Below the pieces are notes generated by a model. The model had not been told where the DNA came from. It worked only from the letters and a program-made list of their open reading frames with translations, and ran no database searches. A DNA stretch of 37,350 nucleotides from an uncultured Gemella sp. (GTDB taxonomy: Bacteria > Bacillota > Bacilli > Staphylococcales > Gemellaceae). The DNA lies in the NCBI GenBank assembly GCA_927911745.1, contig CAKMQF010000077.1, positions 1 to 37,350 on the forward strand, written 5' to 3'. Made by a program: the position numbers and the translations under genes. Of the stretch, positions 9,516-20,947 are shown in pieces; position 1 is the stretch's first letter; each line of letters starts with the position of its first letter.

Positions 9516-10694
9516 ATGAGAAGTTCATTAAAGAAAATTGAGCGAATTAAGGATATTTTAGATTTAAATGGAGATGTATTAACTTATAAATATACGGAAG
9601 AAGAAATCCGACTTGATTTAGGTGAAGAACAATTAAGCAGTATTTTTAGTAGATTTATTAAGAGAAATTTACCAAAAGTAAAAGAAGGATTAAAAGCTGG
9701 TAAGTTAGTAAAATGTCAAAGTGGATTAGGGATTTCTTGTTTATTTATTCCAAGTGAAAACGAAGAAGAGTTCTACTTAATTACTCCATTTTTAGAGTAC
9801 TTAATACCAACAAAATTATTCCAAGAATCTTTAACTAAGTACGGAGCAAGTATTAATGAATTAATTTGTGATGTATATTTTTCATTACCAATTACACCAC
9901 GTAAAAAATTCAACTACTTAATCGAATTATTAGTTGAAGATGAAAATGTAGATTTCTTAGATGCTATAGTCTTAATAGAGGACTCAAGTGTGAAAAATGT
10001 AAGAAGAGCATCTTCTAGAAAAAACACATATTTGAATGGCATTTTAGAGAGTGAAGTTAAGTTTAAACGTGAAATATTAGAAGCTGTAGTAGATGGAAAT
10101 ATTTCTCGTGTAAATATGTTGTTTGATCTTCGTCATAGAAATCATGGAGTAGAAGAAAATCATATAGAGCAAGGTGTTAATGTTCGTCGTAGAAAATCAT
10201 ATAATATGAATGATTTATTACGTTATGCTTTAGAACAACATAATGAAGATTACCTAGGGATTGAAGAACTATGGGTTAAAATTAAAAATAAACTTGATAA
10301 CTACGATTTATCAGAAGACGTTATTAGAAGCTACTGCTTACTTGTAGATAGAAATAAATACAAAGATAAACAAGCTGTAGTTCGTAACTGTCTAGCGTAT
10401 ATTAATGATCGTATTTCAGAGAAAATCAGCTTAGACAACGTAAGTGATTACTTAGGTGTTAATAAGAGCTACTTATCTTCAATCTTCAATAAAGATATGG
10501 GGATTAGTATCGTAGATTATATCCACGATAAACGTATTTCTAACGCTTGTTACTTATTAGCGAATACTGATTTTTCAATTTCAGAAGTAGCCGATTATAT
10601 TGGATACTTTGATACAAGTTACTTCATTAGAATATTCAAAACTCTAGTGAAAATGACACCTCTTAAATATAGAGAGTCGTTATCAAAAAGATAA
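9516..10694 (+). CDS. AraC-family transcription regulator with uncharacterised N-terminal domain
   Basis: Protein of 392 residues. The last ~100 residues are a double helix-turn-helix of the AraC/XylS type: KISLDNVSDYLGVNKSYLSS for the first, and FSISEVADYIGYFDTSYFIR with KMTPLKYRES for the second. The first ~280 residues do not resemble a cupin or receiver domain known to me. The ribosome site is GGAGGT. As third gene of the ABC operon, it probably regulates the exporter and perhaps itself; this is context inference. Such exporters more often carry a GntR-type or two-component regulator. Confidence 0.85.
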   Translation: MRSSLKKIERIKDILDLNGDVLTYKYTEEEIRLDLGEEQLSSIFSRFIKRNLPKVKEGLKAGKLVKCQSGLGISCLFIPSENEEEFYLITPFLEYLIPTKLFQESLTKYGASINELICDVYFSLPITPRKKFNYLIELLVEDENVDFLDAIVLIEDSSVKNVRRASSRKNTYLNGILESEVKFKREILEAVVDGNISRVNMLFDLRHRNHGVEENHIEQGVNVRRRKSYNMNDLLRYALEQHNEDYLGIEELWVKIKNKLDNYDLSEDVIRSYCLLVDRNKYKDKQAVVRNCLAYINDRISEKISLDNVSDYLGVNKSYLSSIFNKDMGISIVDYIHDKRISNACYLLANTDFSISEVADYIGYFDTSYFIRIFKTLVKMTPLKYRESLSKR

Positions 10695-10698
10695 TAAT

Positions 10699-10745
10699 AA
10701 AAAGATTGTTGGCTGATGTATTAGTCAACAATCTTTTTGTTTTTT
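10699..10745 (+). terminator. Rho-independent terminator of the ABC/AraC operon
   Basis: AAAAAGATTGTTG pairs with CAACAATCTTTTT, followed by GTTTTTT. It lies 5 bases after the AraC-type stop codon. Confidence 0.9.
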
Positions 10746-10789
10746 CGGTAGTTTAGTTTATTGACTCTAATATATTTGTATTTTACTAT

Positions 10790-10815
10790 TTGCATTAGAA
10801 TAATTGTGGTATAAT
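10790..10815 (+). promoter_or_regulatory. Extended -10 promoter for coaX
   Basis: TGGTATAAT at 10807-10815 is a consensus extended -10. TTGCAT at 10790-10795 is a poorly spaced (14 bases) -35. The coaX start is 41 bases downstream. Confidence 0.6.
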
Positions 10816-10855
10816 ATAATCATTCTTAAAATAAGTTAATCATAGGAGATTGTAA

Positions 10856-11629
10856 ATGATTTTTGCATTAGATGTTGGAAATACGAATATTGTACTTGGA
10901 GTATTTGGAAGTGATTATAAGATGCTTCATTCTTGGCGCATTGCTACAGATAATACTAAAACGGAAGATGAACTTTATGTTATTATTCGAAATTTCTTCA
11001 TTGATAAAGGGATAAAATTTAAAGATTTTGATGGGGTAGTTATTTCAAGTGTTGTTCCAAAAATGATGTTTGCTCTAGAACTACTGAGTAAAAAATATTT
11101 TGAAAAAGAACCAGTTGTAGTTTCAGCGGAAATTAATACTGGAATAAAAGTTCCGGAACCTTATAGTAGTAAACTTGGAGCGGATCGTGTTGTTGATATC
11201 GTTGGTGCGAAAGTTAGTTCTTATTTACCTGCTATTGTGGTGGATTTTGGGACGGCTACTACATTTGACTGTGTAGATGAAGATATGAATTACCGTGGAG
11301 GAATTATTTGCCCAGGTATGAATATTAGTGCTGAAGCTCTGTATTCAAGAGCTGCTAAGTTACCAAGAGTAGAATTTGAAGCTGTAAATACTTCATTAGG
11401 CTTAGACACAACTAGTCAGATGCAAGCGGGATTATTCTATGGTTTCTTGGGACAATTTGAAAATATTATTAAGCATCTGAAACAAGATTTAGGTAAAGAT
11501 TATAAAGTAGTATTAACAGGTGGTTTATCTAAATTTATAGCTAAATATAGTGATGTAGTTGACGTAGTTGATGAAGAGTTAACGCTAAAAGGTATTATTG
11601 AATTATATAAAATGAATAAAGAGCAATAA
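10856..11629 (+). CDS. coaX: Type III pantothenate kinase
   Basis: Phosphorylates pantothenate, the first step of coenzyme A synthesis; cytosolic ASKHA-fold enzyme of 257 residues. Diagnostic motifs: phosphate loop DVGNTNIVLG at residues 6-15, GADR near 104, and VDFGTATTFD near 130. Type III kinases need a monovalent cation and are not inhibited by CoA. TAGGAGA lies 8 bases before the ATG. It seems to have its own promoter. In Bacillus coaX is next to hslO; here the two are near each other but separated by a LOG-family gene and a structured element. Confidence 0.93.
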   Translation: MIFALDVGNTNIVLGVFGSDYKMLHSWRIATDNTKTEDELYVIIRNFFIDKGIKFKDFDGVVISSVVPKMMFALELLSKKYFEKEPVVVSAEINTGIKVPEPYSSKLGADRVVDIVGAKVSSYLPAIVVDFGTATTFDCVDEDMNYRGGIICPGMNISAEALYSRAAKLPRVEFEAVNTSLGLDTTSQMQAGLFYGFLGQFENIIKHLKQDLGKDYKVVLTGGLSKFIAKYSDVVDVVDEELTLKGIIELYKMNKEQ

Positions 11630-11664
11630 TATTCAATAATATTATTTGTTAATAAGAAGAATTG

Positions 11665-11700
11665 AAGATTTACTACTTAATTTAGAGAGGTAAATCTTTT
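11665..11700 (+). terminator. Possible terminator after coaX
   Basis: AAGATTTAC pairs with GTAAATCTT around a 16-base loop, followed by only a few T before ACATG. A weak terminator or a processing hairpin. Confidence 0.4.
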
Positions 11701-11753
11701 ACATGAAATAAATAAAGATAACTCATCAGATATTTAAAAGGAGGCCAGTAATA

Positions 11754-12299
11754 ATGAAAATTACTGTTTTTTGTGGGGCTAATAATGGTAGAAATGAAGC
11801 ATATAAAGAAAATGCTAAAGAACTTGGAAAGTGGATTGCTGCAAACAACCACACGCTAGTTTACGGTGGTGGTAAGGTAGGATTAATGGGTATTATAGCT
11901 GATACAGTCTTAGAAAATAATCGTGAAGTTATTGGTATAATGCCTCAATTTTTAGTAGATAGAGAAATTAGTCATACTGGTATTACTGAATTTATTATTG
12001 TTGATGACATGTCTATCAGAAAAGAAAAGCTTGTTGACTTAGGTGATGTATTTGTTGCTTTGCCAGGAGGTCCTGGAACACTAGAAGAAATATCACAGGT
12101 GATTTCATGGGTTCGAGTAGGTAAAAAAGATGCACCATGTATATTAATGAATGTTGATGGATACTATGATTTTCTAGAACAATATTTTGATAATATGGTT
12201 GAAGAAGGATTTTTAACTAAAGAAGATAGACAAAGAACATTATTTACTGATAGTGTAGCTGAAATGCACAAGTTTATTAGAAACTATAATAATAAATAA
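11754..12299 (+). CDS. LOG-family protein (TIGR00730 Rossmann-fold type)
   Basis: Protein of 181 residues with the family marks GGGKVGLMG near residue 40 and PGGPGTLEE near 105. The family includes plant and bacterial cytokinin-activating phosphoribohydrolases that release a free base from a nucleoside 5'-monophosphate; in Bacillota it is usually annotated only as LOG family or YvdD-like. A strong AAAAGGAGG precedes the ATG. The conserved Arg/Glu nucleotide-binding positions appear intact (R86-K87, E-E after PGG). Physiological substrate unknown. Confidence 0.88.
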   Translation: MKITVFCGANNGRNEAYKENAKELGKWIAANNHTLVYGGGKVGLMGIIADTVLENNREVIGIMPQFLVDREISHTGITEFIIVDDMSIRKEKLVDLGDVFVALPGGPGTLEEISQVISWVRVGKKDAPCILMNVDGYYDFLEQYFDNMVEEGFLTKEDRQRTLFTDSVAEMHKFIRNYNNK

Positions 12300-12305
12300 G
12301 AGAAG

Positions 12306-12442
12306 ATGAGAGTGACTCAAAAATCGTGATTTCGAAGAAATCGATTTTGTCGAGTCACCTCCGCACAGTTTATTAGATATCTAAAAAGCTTTTAAAAAGC
12401 AAATTTAGATATCAATAAACCACTGCGTCTATGAGTTCTCAT
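12306..12442. repeat. Highly structured intergenic element (two long hairpins)
   Basis: Hairpin 1: GTGACTC (12312-12318) pairs with GAGTCAC (12352-12358), continued by AAAATCG/CGATTTT and ATTTC/GAAAT around GAA. Hairpin 2: CGCA (12362) pairs with TGCG (12424), continued by GTTTATT and GATATCTAAA against TTTAGATATC and AATAAAC with one bulged A. ATGAGA (12306) and TCTCAT (12437) could close both into a three-way junction. No T-run follows, so it is not a plain terminator. It has the build of a dispersed intergenic repeat or structured RNA; only one copy lies in this window. Confidence 0.6.
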
Positions 12443-12499
12443 ATAAACATTGTTAAATTTTAAGAACTTTTTGTCAGTCCCTATTATCATAGAAAAAAA

Positions 12500-12528
12500 T
12501 AGACAATAATAGAAATTAAATGTATAAT
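12500..12528 (+). promoter_or_regulatory. Promoter for hslO
   Basis: TAGACA, 17 bases, TATAAT, about 55 bases upstream of the hslO start. Confidence 0.6.
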
Positions 12529-12582
12529 AGAAAATCGTAAGAAATTTATAGAAGTAAAAGAATTTGAAAGGAAAATATTTTA

Positions 12583-13457
12583 ATGAAAGATTATTTAATT
12601 AGAGGGTTAGCCTTTAATGATGAAATTAGATTTTTTGTGACAAAAACTACAGATTTAGTAGAAGAAATTAGAAAAAGACATGATGCGTATCCAACGGCGA
12701 TTGCAGCAGTAGGACGTACTGCTACGGTTACTACCATGATGGGAGCTATGCTTAAAAGTGGAGATAGAATTGATGTAGCTGTACGTGGAGATGGACCTGT
12801 AGGAACTATATACGCTTCATCAAATGAACTTGGGGAAACTACTGCATACGCAAAAATATGCAAGTTCATATCCCGAGTAATGCACAAGGGAAACTTGATG
12901 TAAAAGGAGTAGTAGGTGGTGGGAATATCACTGTAGTACGTGATTTAGGATTAAATGAAAAGTATACTACTACATCACCGATAGTATCAGGAGAAATCGC
13001 TGAAGATTTCACATACTACTTTGTTGCTAGTGAACAAGTACCTTCTGCAGTATCTTTAGGAGTATTAGTAGAAACTGATAATTCTGTTATAGCTGCAGGT
13101 GGATTTATTCTACAAGTACTTCCGAATGCTACTAACGAAACAATTACAAAAATAGAAAAGGCGATTGGGAATATTAAACCAATTTCTACGCTTATTCATG
13201 AAGGAAAAACTCCAGAAGAAATTGCAAATATTATCTTTGGTGGAGAAGAAAACTACCGTATCTTACATAAGAACGATGTTGAGTTCAAATGTACATGTTC
13301 TAAAGAACGCTATGCTGATGCTTTAGTAACATTAGGTAAAGAAGAGTTGGAAGAAATCGCTAAACAAGAGACAACAGAATTAGTTTGTGCATTTTGTAAA
13401 GAAAAATATCATTTCTCTAAAAAAGAAATAACTGACTTATTAGACAATTTAAAATAA
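12583..13457 (+). CDS. hslO: Redox-regulated chaperone Hsp33, one frame break
   Basis: Cytosolic holdase switched on by oxidation of a zinc-bound Cys cluster. The C-terminus holds the redox switch: CTC near residue 241 and CAFC near 274, the CxC and CxxC needed for zinc. The N-terminal domain contains GRTATVTTMMGAMLKSGDRI. The frame breaks in the A-run 12852-12856; one added A turns the sequence into AYAKNMQVHIPSNAQGKLDV, giving about 291 residues. An AAAGG site precedes the ATG. A terminator follows. Confidence 0.92.
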
Positions 13458-13470
13458 TATTATGAATAAA

Positions 13471-13510
13471 GAGCCTTAATGAATAACATTTCATTAGGCT
13501 CTTGAATTTT
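13471..13510 (+). terminator. Terminator after hslO
   Basis: GAGCC-TTAATGA pairs with TCATTAGGCTC (one bulge), followed by TTGAATTTT. It overlaps the -35 of the xpt promoter. Confidence 0.6.
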
Positions 13511-13530
13511 CAATGAAAGTTTGGTATCAT
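13502..13530 (+). promoter_or_regulatory. Promoter for xpt-guaB
   Basis: TTGAAT, 17 bases, TATCAT with an upstream TGG (extended -10). The resulting leader is only ~30 bases, too short for the guanine riboswitch often found before xpt. Confidence 0.5.
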
Positions 13531-13565
13531 AAATAAAATTACTCAAAGTTTATATAGGAGGAGTT

Positions 13566-15636
<2,071 letters not shown>

Positions 15637-15650
15637 TAATATGAATAATA

Positions 15651-15691
15651 AAAAAGGTAGGAGCTTGAATTTCAAGTTCCTACCTTTGTTT
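15651..15691. terminator. Bidirectional terminator between guaB and ribH
   Basis: AAAGGTAGGAGCTTGA pairs with TCAAGTTCCTACCTTT (one G-U pair). A-run to the left and T-rich sequence to the right serve both converging operons. Confidence 0.85.
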
Positions 15692-15696
15692 ATTTA

Positions 15697-16158
15697 CTAA
15701 ATTTGTTTAGTTAAATCGATCATCTCAAGAAGACCTTGGGCGCAATCGCTACCTTTGTTTCCTGCTTTTGATCCCGCTCTTTCAATAGCTTGATCTATAT
15801 CTTCAGTAGTTATTACTCCGAACATAACAGGAATATCACTATTAAGACTAATGTGACCAACACCTTTTGCGACCTCATTACAAACTAGGTCATAGTGACT
15901 AGTACTTCCACGAATAACACTTCCTAATGTAATAACACCATCATATTTATTTGTAGCTACTAATTTTTTTGTGATAAATGGAATTTCAAATGCTCCTGGA
16001 ACCCAGTAAACATCGATATTTTCTTCTTTTACTTCATTTCTAATTAGGGTATCCTTAGCCCCACCTAATAATTTAGAAGTAATAAATTCGTTAAAACGAG
16101 CTACTACGATTGCTACTTTAATATCTTTACCTATAAATTTTCCTTCAAATGTTGTCAT
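15697..16158 (-). CDS. ribH: 6,7-dimethyl-8-ribityllumazine synthase
   Basis: Condenses 3,4-dihydroxy-2-butanone 4-phosphate with the pyrimidine intermediate to give lumazine, the last-but-one step to riboflavin. 153 residues with the family pattern [18 protein letters not shown] near residue 55, [12 protein letters not shown] near 82 with the catalytic His, and a C-terminal [21 protein letters not shown] precedes the ATG. Last gene of the rib operon, 13 bases after ribBA. Confidence 0.96.
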   Translation of the reverse strand: MTTFEGKFIGKDIKVAIVVARFNEFITSKLLGGAKDTLIRNEVKEENIDVYWVPGAFEIPFITKKLVATNKYDGVITLGSVIRGSTSHYDLVCNEVAKGVGHISLNSDIPVMFGVITTEDIDQAIERAGSKAGNKGSDCAQGLLEMIDLTKQI

Positions 16159-16171
16159 AATAATATTCTCC

Positions 16172-17347
16172 TTATATATCTAAAAAGTGATTGAATTTGA
16201 TTTTTTTTGTTTGTAAATAGTGTTTGTTTTCTTTTTGCGGTTTTATATTTATTGGAACTCTATCGACGATATTTATTCCTAAAGTATTTAGCTGTTCTAC
16301 TTTGTCAGGATTATTAGTTAGAAGTTTTACCGATTTAATTCCTAAGTAATCAAGCATGTCTACGGCGATAGTATAGTCTCTTTCATCAGGAGCGAAACCT
16401 AACTGTACATTAGCTTCGTAAGTATCAACCCCTTGCTCTTGTAATTGATATGCAAGAAGTTTATTTCTTAATCCTATTCCTCGTCCTTCTTGTCGTAGAT
16501 AAAGAACTGCACCACGACCTAAGTCGGAAATTTTTTGAAGAGCCGCGTGTAGTTGTTCACCGCAGTCACATCTATGAGAAGTGAAGACATCTCCAGTTAA
16601 ACACTCTGAGTGAACACGTATTAATAAAGGTTCTTCAGAAGTTAAATCACCTTTACTGATGATTAAGTGTTCTTTATTAAATTCATCTTCGAATAGCTGT
16701 AAATCAAAATCCCCAAATTCTGTAGGTAATTTTACTTTAACGCTATCTTCAAATGACAAAAAACGTGTCAGCTCATCTAAATCAACAACCGTTAAATCCC
16801 ATTTTTTAGCGAATTCATACAAGTCATCTCTTCTAGCCATAGTGCCGTCTTCATTCATAATTTCACAGATGTAAGTAGCTTCTGTACTATTAGCTAATCT
16901 TGCTAGATCTAGGCTTGCTTCCGTGTGACCGCGACGAACTTTAATTCCTCCGTCACGACCGATAAGTGGGAACATATGTCCAGGTCTATTGAAATCTTCA
17001 GGTCTAGAATTTGGGTTTGCTAATTCTTTTATAGTTGTAGCTCTCTCAAAAGCTGAGATTCCTGTAGTTGATGTTTTATGGTCAACGCTTACCGTGAACG
17101 CAGTCTGGTGTGGATCTGTATTTTTATCTAACATAGAGTGTAGATTTAATCTTTTTGCAATCTCAGTTGAAACTGGGGCGCAAATTAAACCACGAGCATG
17201 TTTTGCCATAAAATTAACAGTTTCGCCAGTAACGAATTCTGCTAGTCCTACTAAATCTCCTTCAGCTTCTCTGTCATCATCATCGATAAGAACGATTAAT
17301 TTTCCAGCTTTTAAATCTTCTATTGCTTGTCTTACGTTATTAATCAT
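16172..17347 (-). CDS. ribBA: Bifunctional DHBP synthase / GTP cyclohydrolase II
   Basis: Supplies both riboflavin precursors. The N-terminal RibB half (about 1-200) has [11 protein letters not shown] and RPGHMFPL...[11 protein letters not shown]; the C-terminal RibA half has [12 protein letters not shown], the zinc ligands in [10 protein letters not shown], and RQEGRGIGL. 391 residues, uninterrupted. ATG 17345-17347 is preferred to an in-frame TTG at 17362 because GGAGGA sits 5-10 bases before the ATG. It overlaps the ribE stop by 8 bases. Confidence 0.96.
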   Translation of the reverse strand: MINNVRQAIEDLKAGKLIVLIDDDDREAEGDLVGLAEFVTGETVNFMAKHARGLICAPVSTEIAKRLNLHSMLDKNTDPHQTAFTVSVDHKTSTTGISAFERATTIKELANPNSRPEDFNRPGHMFPLIGRDGGIKVRRGHTEASLDLARLANSTEATYICEIMNEDGTMARRDDLYEFAKKWDLTVVDLDELTRFLSFEDSVKVKLPTEFGDFDLQLFEDEFNKEHLIISKGDLTSEEPLLIRVHSECLTGDVFTSHRCDCGEQLHAALQKISDLGRGAVLYLRQEGRGIGLRNKLLAYQLQEQGVDTYEANVQLGFAPDERDYTIAVDMLDYLGIKSVKLLTNNPDKVEQLNTLGINIVDRVPINIKPQKENKHYLQTKKIKFNHFLDI

Positions 17348-17952
17348 TAAACTTTCCTCCAAATAGTTTTAATTGAGCTTTAATGTATTTTGCTAATATA
17401 TCTGTTTCTATATTTACACTATCGCCAATTTTTAATTTTTCTAAATTTGTATGTTTAGCTGTATGTGGAATCAGCGACACAGTAAATTTGTTGTTATCAC
17501 AAGTTACTACTGTTAAGCTTATTCCGTTAATTGTAATAGATCCTTGGTTAATTATTTCACCTTGGAATTTACTAGGATATGAAAAAGTAAGTAGAATGGC
17601 ATTCTCATCTTTTTGCCTTGCTGCTAACTGTGCTAAACCATCACTGTGTCCAGAAACTATATGACCTTCGAATCTGTCTGAATGTCCCATTGCAGGTTCT
17701 AAGTTCACAGCATCATTTATTTTTAAATCTTTAAATGTGGTTCTTTTATAAGTCTCTGGCATAATATCTACAGTAAACTGCGATGAACTTTTTTGAACAC
17801 ATGTTATGACATACGCCGTTTACCGCCATACTATCACCAATTTTGTATGTTTCTAGTAAATTCTTACTTGCTTGAATAGTCAGTTTTATACTATGACTAG
17901 ATTTAATAATCTTTACTATTTTACCTTGTTCTTTTATTAATCCTGTAAACAT
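17340..17952 (-). CDS. ribE: Riboflavin synthase, one frame break
   Basis: Dismutates two lumazine molecules to riboflavin. The start MFTGLIKEQGKI and the duplicated barrel pattern are diagnostic; repeat 1 has GDSMAVNGVC and repeat 2 has GSITINGISLTV. The frame breaks near 17808: dropping one base (or adding two) reads VNGVCIT...FTVDIMPETYK and gives about 203 residues. The last 16 bases of ribD overlap the start; the end overlaps ribBA. Most breaks in this window lack a base; this one looks like an extra base outside a homopolymer. Confidence 0.93.
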
Positions 17953-19007
17953 TGAGAAACTCTCCTTCCTGAGATACGTATATCTTCACCAAGTTTAGTA
18001 ATCTTATTATCGTGAAGTTGTATTTTTTCATTTGTTATCCTATTGCTAGTGAATGATGAAGTGTTATTCCCTCCCAAAAGAATAGGGGAGATATAAGTTA
18101 TGACTTCATCCCAATAACCGCTAGCCAGAAATTGATCATGAATGCTAGGTCCACCTTCTACATAAATCGATTGAATACCGAGTTTGGCTATTTCAGATAA
18201 AATTTCTTTTATGCTGAATTCTTTAGGTGTAATTAGAGTTATATGTGAAGGTAAGTTTTCGTGTTTAACTTTTGTGAAAACTATAACTTCAGATGAACTA
18301 TTGTTAAATAGATTAAGATTACTCTTTTCAAAGATAGCCCCGCTGGCATCTAGGATAATTCTTTTTGGTGGGAACAAGGATGTATTAGCTCCTGTTAGCT
18401 TCGGATTATCAATTAATACAGTCTTAGCACCTACGAGAATTGCTTGATAATTATCTCTTTCATTTCTGACGAAATCATAGACTTCTTTACCGGTAATCTG
18501 TGTTCTTTCATCGGTAAAGGATAGTTTTCCATCGAGACTAGTGGCTTGCTTTAAGACTACAAAAGGTCTCTTCTCTCTATGAAATAGATTATAAGCATAG
18601 TTCAAGTTATAAGCCTCTTTTTCAAGGACACCAGTTATTACTTCTATACCATTGTCTTGAAGATATTTGATACCTTTTCCACTAACGATAGGATTAGGAT
18701 CTAATTGAGCGACAACTACCTTAGAAATACCCATTTCTACAATAGCATCTGTACAAGGTGGTTGTTTTCCTTTATGATTACAAGGTTCTAAAGTAACGTA
18801 TAGTGTTGAATTAAATAATTTTTCAGGAGTTTTGCAAGTAGAAATTGCATTTTTTTCAGCATGTTCACATCCAAATCGAAGATGTGACCCCCTTGCGATA
18901 ATTTCATCATCTTTTACAATAATTGCTCCTACTAAAGGGTTAGTATGTGTGTGTTTAGCGCCACGTTTGGCTTCGAGAAGAGCAAGATTCATAAAATATT
19001 CATGCAT
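17937..19007 (-). CDS. ribD: Bifunctional riboflavin deaminase/reductase
   Basis: Performs deamination and ribosyl reduction of the pyrimidine intermediate. The deaminase half (1-~145) has zinc motifs HAE (GCEHAEKNAI near 50) and PCNHKGKQPPC near 75. The reductase half starts at RPFVVLKQATSLDGKL and includes YVEGGPSIHDQFL. 356 residues from ATG 19007, with AAGGAG 8 bases before; an in-frame GTG at 19016 falls inside the ribosome site and is rejected. First gene of the riboswitch-controlled rib operon. Confidence 0.95.
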   Translation of the reverse strand: MHEYFMNLALLEAKRGAKHTHTNPLVGAIIVKDDEIIARGSHLRFGCEHAEKNAISTCKTPEKLFNSTLYVTLEPCNHKGKQPPCTDAIVEMGISKVVVAQLDPNPIVSGKGIKYLQDNGIEVITGVLEKEAYNLNYAYNLFHREKRPFVVLKQATSLDGKLSFTDERTQITGKEVYDFVRNERDNYQAILVGAKTVLIDNPKLTGANTSLFPPKRIILDASGAIFEKSNLNLFNNSSSEVIVFTKVKHENLPSHITLITPKEFSIKEILSEIAKLGIQSIYVEGGPSIHDQFLASGYWDEVITYISPILLGGNNTSSFTSNRITNEKIQLHDNKITKLGEDIRISGRRVSQCLQD

Positions 19008-19031
19008 ATTATCCACTCCTTTCTAAATAAT

Positions 19032-19073
19032 AAAAATCCCAATTACATTTGAATGTCAAATTTAATCGGGATT
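19032..19073 (-). terminator. Riboswitch expression-platform terminator
   Basis: On the minus strand AATCCCGATTA pairs with TAATTGGGATT (one G-U pair), followed by TTTTATTATTT. It lies between the FMN aptamer and ribD, where an FMN-dependent terminator is expected. Confidence 0.75.
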
Positions 19074-19183
19074 GATGGTTAGTTTTATATTCGGTTAATA
19101 GACCATAGTGCTCTTAGATACACTATAGGCTATAAAAATATTCTCAATAAAGCATTAGGTGTTTTTATCCTAACGTTACTAAT

Positions 19184-19300
19184 TTCTTCTCCCATCCAGA
19201 CTTTACTGTCGGTTCTGGAATCTCACCAGATCAGCTTGCGCTCACGGACTTCTAGTTAACTAGTCACCGCCGGTTGGGACTTTCACCCGACCCCGAAGAA
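19184..19300 (-). promoter_or_regulatory. FMN riboswitch (RFN element)
   Basis: Read on the minus strand, all conserved RFN blocks are present in order: CTTCGGGG, GGGTGAAAGTCCC, ACCGGCGGT, AGTCCG, GGTGAGATTCCAGAACCGACAGT, AGTCTGGATGGGAGAAG. The closing helix pairs TTCTTC with GAAGAA. Known to bind FMN and turn off rib genes; here a terminator between it and ribD suggests transcriptional control. Confidence 0.97.
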
Positions 19301-19319
19301 ATATTTAATTCATGAATTA

Positions 19320-19348
19320 ATATTAACACTAATGAAAACGATTGTCAA
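19320..19348 (-). promoter_or_regulatory. rib operon promoter
   Basis: Minus strand TTGACA (19343-19348), 17 bases, TAATAT (19320-19325). The message would begin just before the FMN aptamer. Confidence 0.8.
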
Positions 19349-19354
19349 TGATAA

Positions 19355-19401
19355 AAAATAAAAACTATCACAAAATATGAAATATATTATGTGATAGTTT
19401 T
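19355..19401 (-). terminator. Terminator of the SNF transporter gene
   Basis: Minus strand AAAACTATCAC pairs with GTGATAGTTTT, followed by TATTTTTTA. It lies just after the corrected transporter stop and just before the rib promoter. Confidence 0.8.
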
Positions 19402-19411
19402 ATTTAATTTA

Positions 19412-20755
19412 TTATAAGAATTGAGCTAAACAAACGATAAGGATAATAACTGGAAGTACATATCTTAGTAAGAATAACCATACTTTAAATAATACTAAGC
19501 TAGATTTTTTGTTTTTCGTTGATGTGTAGTTGCTCTAAAGCTACTTTTTTATCAAGTACATATCCTGTGAAGATAGATAATGCAAGACAACCAAGTGGCA
19601 TTAGAATATTAGATACTAAGAAATCCATTAAATCGAAAATTGTTTTTCCAAATATTAATGTATTAGATAATGAACCGTAAGATAGAGCAGAAGGAATTCC
19701 AACGATAAAAGTTAAGATTCCGATAATTACACTAAACTTAGTACGGTTAGTATTTCTTTGATTAGTAATGTTTCCTACATTGATTTCTAACATAACTACT
19801 GATGAAGTAATAGTAGCGAATAAGAATAATATTAAGAATAAGATGTAGAAAATTTTACCGAATGCCATATTGTTGAATAGTTGTGGTAGCACGATGAATA
19901 ATAGACTTGGTCCACCTTCAGACTGCATACCGAATGAACTCATCGCAGGGAAGATTGCTAATCCAGCCATTACAGAAACTGCAATGTTCATTAATACAAC
20001 TGAGATACCAGATTGAACTAAGTTTGTTCTTCTATCAAGATAAGAAGCATATGTAAGCATAGCTGTAACCCCGATTGATAATGCGAAGAATGATTGTCCT
20101 AGTGCGAATAAAATACCAGAACTAGTGATTTTAGAGAAATCTGGTTTTAAGAAATAAGTAACACCGCTCATTGCGTTAGGTAATGTTAATGATCTTGCGA
20201 TAATTACTAGGAAGATAATGAATAATAGTGGCATCATGATTTTTGATGCTTTTTCAATACCTTTTTGTACACCACGAGATACAATATAAATATTCAATAA
20301 GATAAATAAAGCTTGTGCTCCTAATGCGATCCAAGTGTTAGAAATAATACTAGCGAAAAGTACTGCATGGTCAGTAGTAGCATGGATACCAAGTGCATCT
20401 GCGATTGAAATACCAAGGTATACTAAAATCCATCCACCGATAACACTGTAGAATGATAGTAAGATGAATAGAGCGAATCCACCAATATAACCAATAACAT
20501 TATATTTTTTATTTTTCCTAATTTACCGAAAGTTCTAATTGCTGAAACACCAGCACCGCGCCCTAGTACGAATTCAGCTAGAAGAAGCGGTAAACCAATT
20601 AATAATGTAAAGATAAGGAAGACTAGTAAGAATCCACCTCCACCATTAGCTGCGGTCATATACGGGAACTTCCATACTGCACCTAGTCCTATTGCAGAAC
20701 CAGCAGAAGCAAGTATAAATCCTATTTTAGAACTCCATTTTGAATTGTCTGACAT
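19412..20755 (-). CDS. Sodium:neurotransmitter symporter (SNF) family transporter, two frame breaks
   Basis: Sodium-coupled amino acid transporter of the LeuT fold, about 447 residues and roughly 12 membrane segments after correction. The family start [20 protein letters not shown] near residue 10 carries the unwound helix-1 sodium/substrate site; [12 protein letters not shown] and [12 protein letters not shown] follow. Break 1 lies in the T-runs at 20505-20516 (one base missing). Break 2 lies in the T-run 19505-19510 (one extra); correcting it adds a final helix ending [12 protein letters not shown]. The substrate cannot be told by eye; bacterial members carry aromatic, branched or other amino acids. 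GGAGG precedes the ATG. The leader looks like an attenuator. Confidence 0.9.
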
Positions 20756-20784
20756 AAATTTTTCCTCCTAAATTTGATTTTAAA

Positions 20785-20823
20785 AATAAGTAAAAGCTAT
20801 TTAGAAAATACTAAATAGCTTTT
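20785..20823 (-). terminator. Terminator hairpin in the leader of the SNF transporter
   Basis: Minus strand AAAAGCTATTTAG (20811-20823) pairs perfectly with CTAAATAGCTTTT (20792-20804) around TATTTT, followed by ACTTATTTTT. It sits upstream of the gene and in its direction, so it would stop transcription before the transporter unless disrupted. Confidence 0.75.
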
Positions 20824-20947
20824 AAACATAAATAATATGATACCCAAGGCCATTTAGTATTTTTACCAATGGCCGAAAAACAAACTTAACTAGCCATTGT
20901 AGACATCGTTGCACTTATATCTACAATGCTATGAGATATAAGTGCTG

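Noticed and set aside
12306..12442. Simple terminator for the LOG-family gene
   Set aside because: No T-run follows either hairpin, and two hairpins with a possible closing helix exceed what a terminator needs.
16659..17366. Plus-strand open frames across ribBA and ribE
   Set aside because: Shadows of well-conserved minus-strand genes; no Shine-Dalgarno or recognisable motif.
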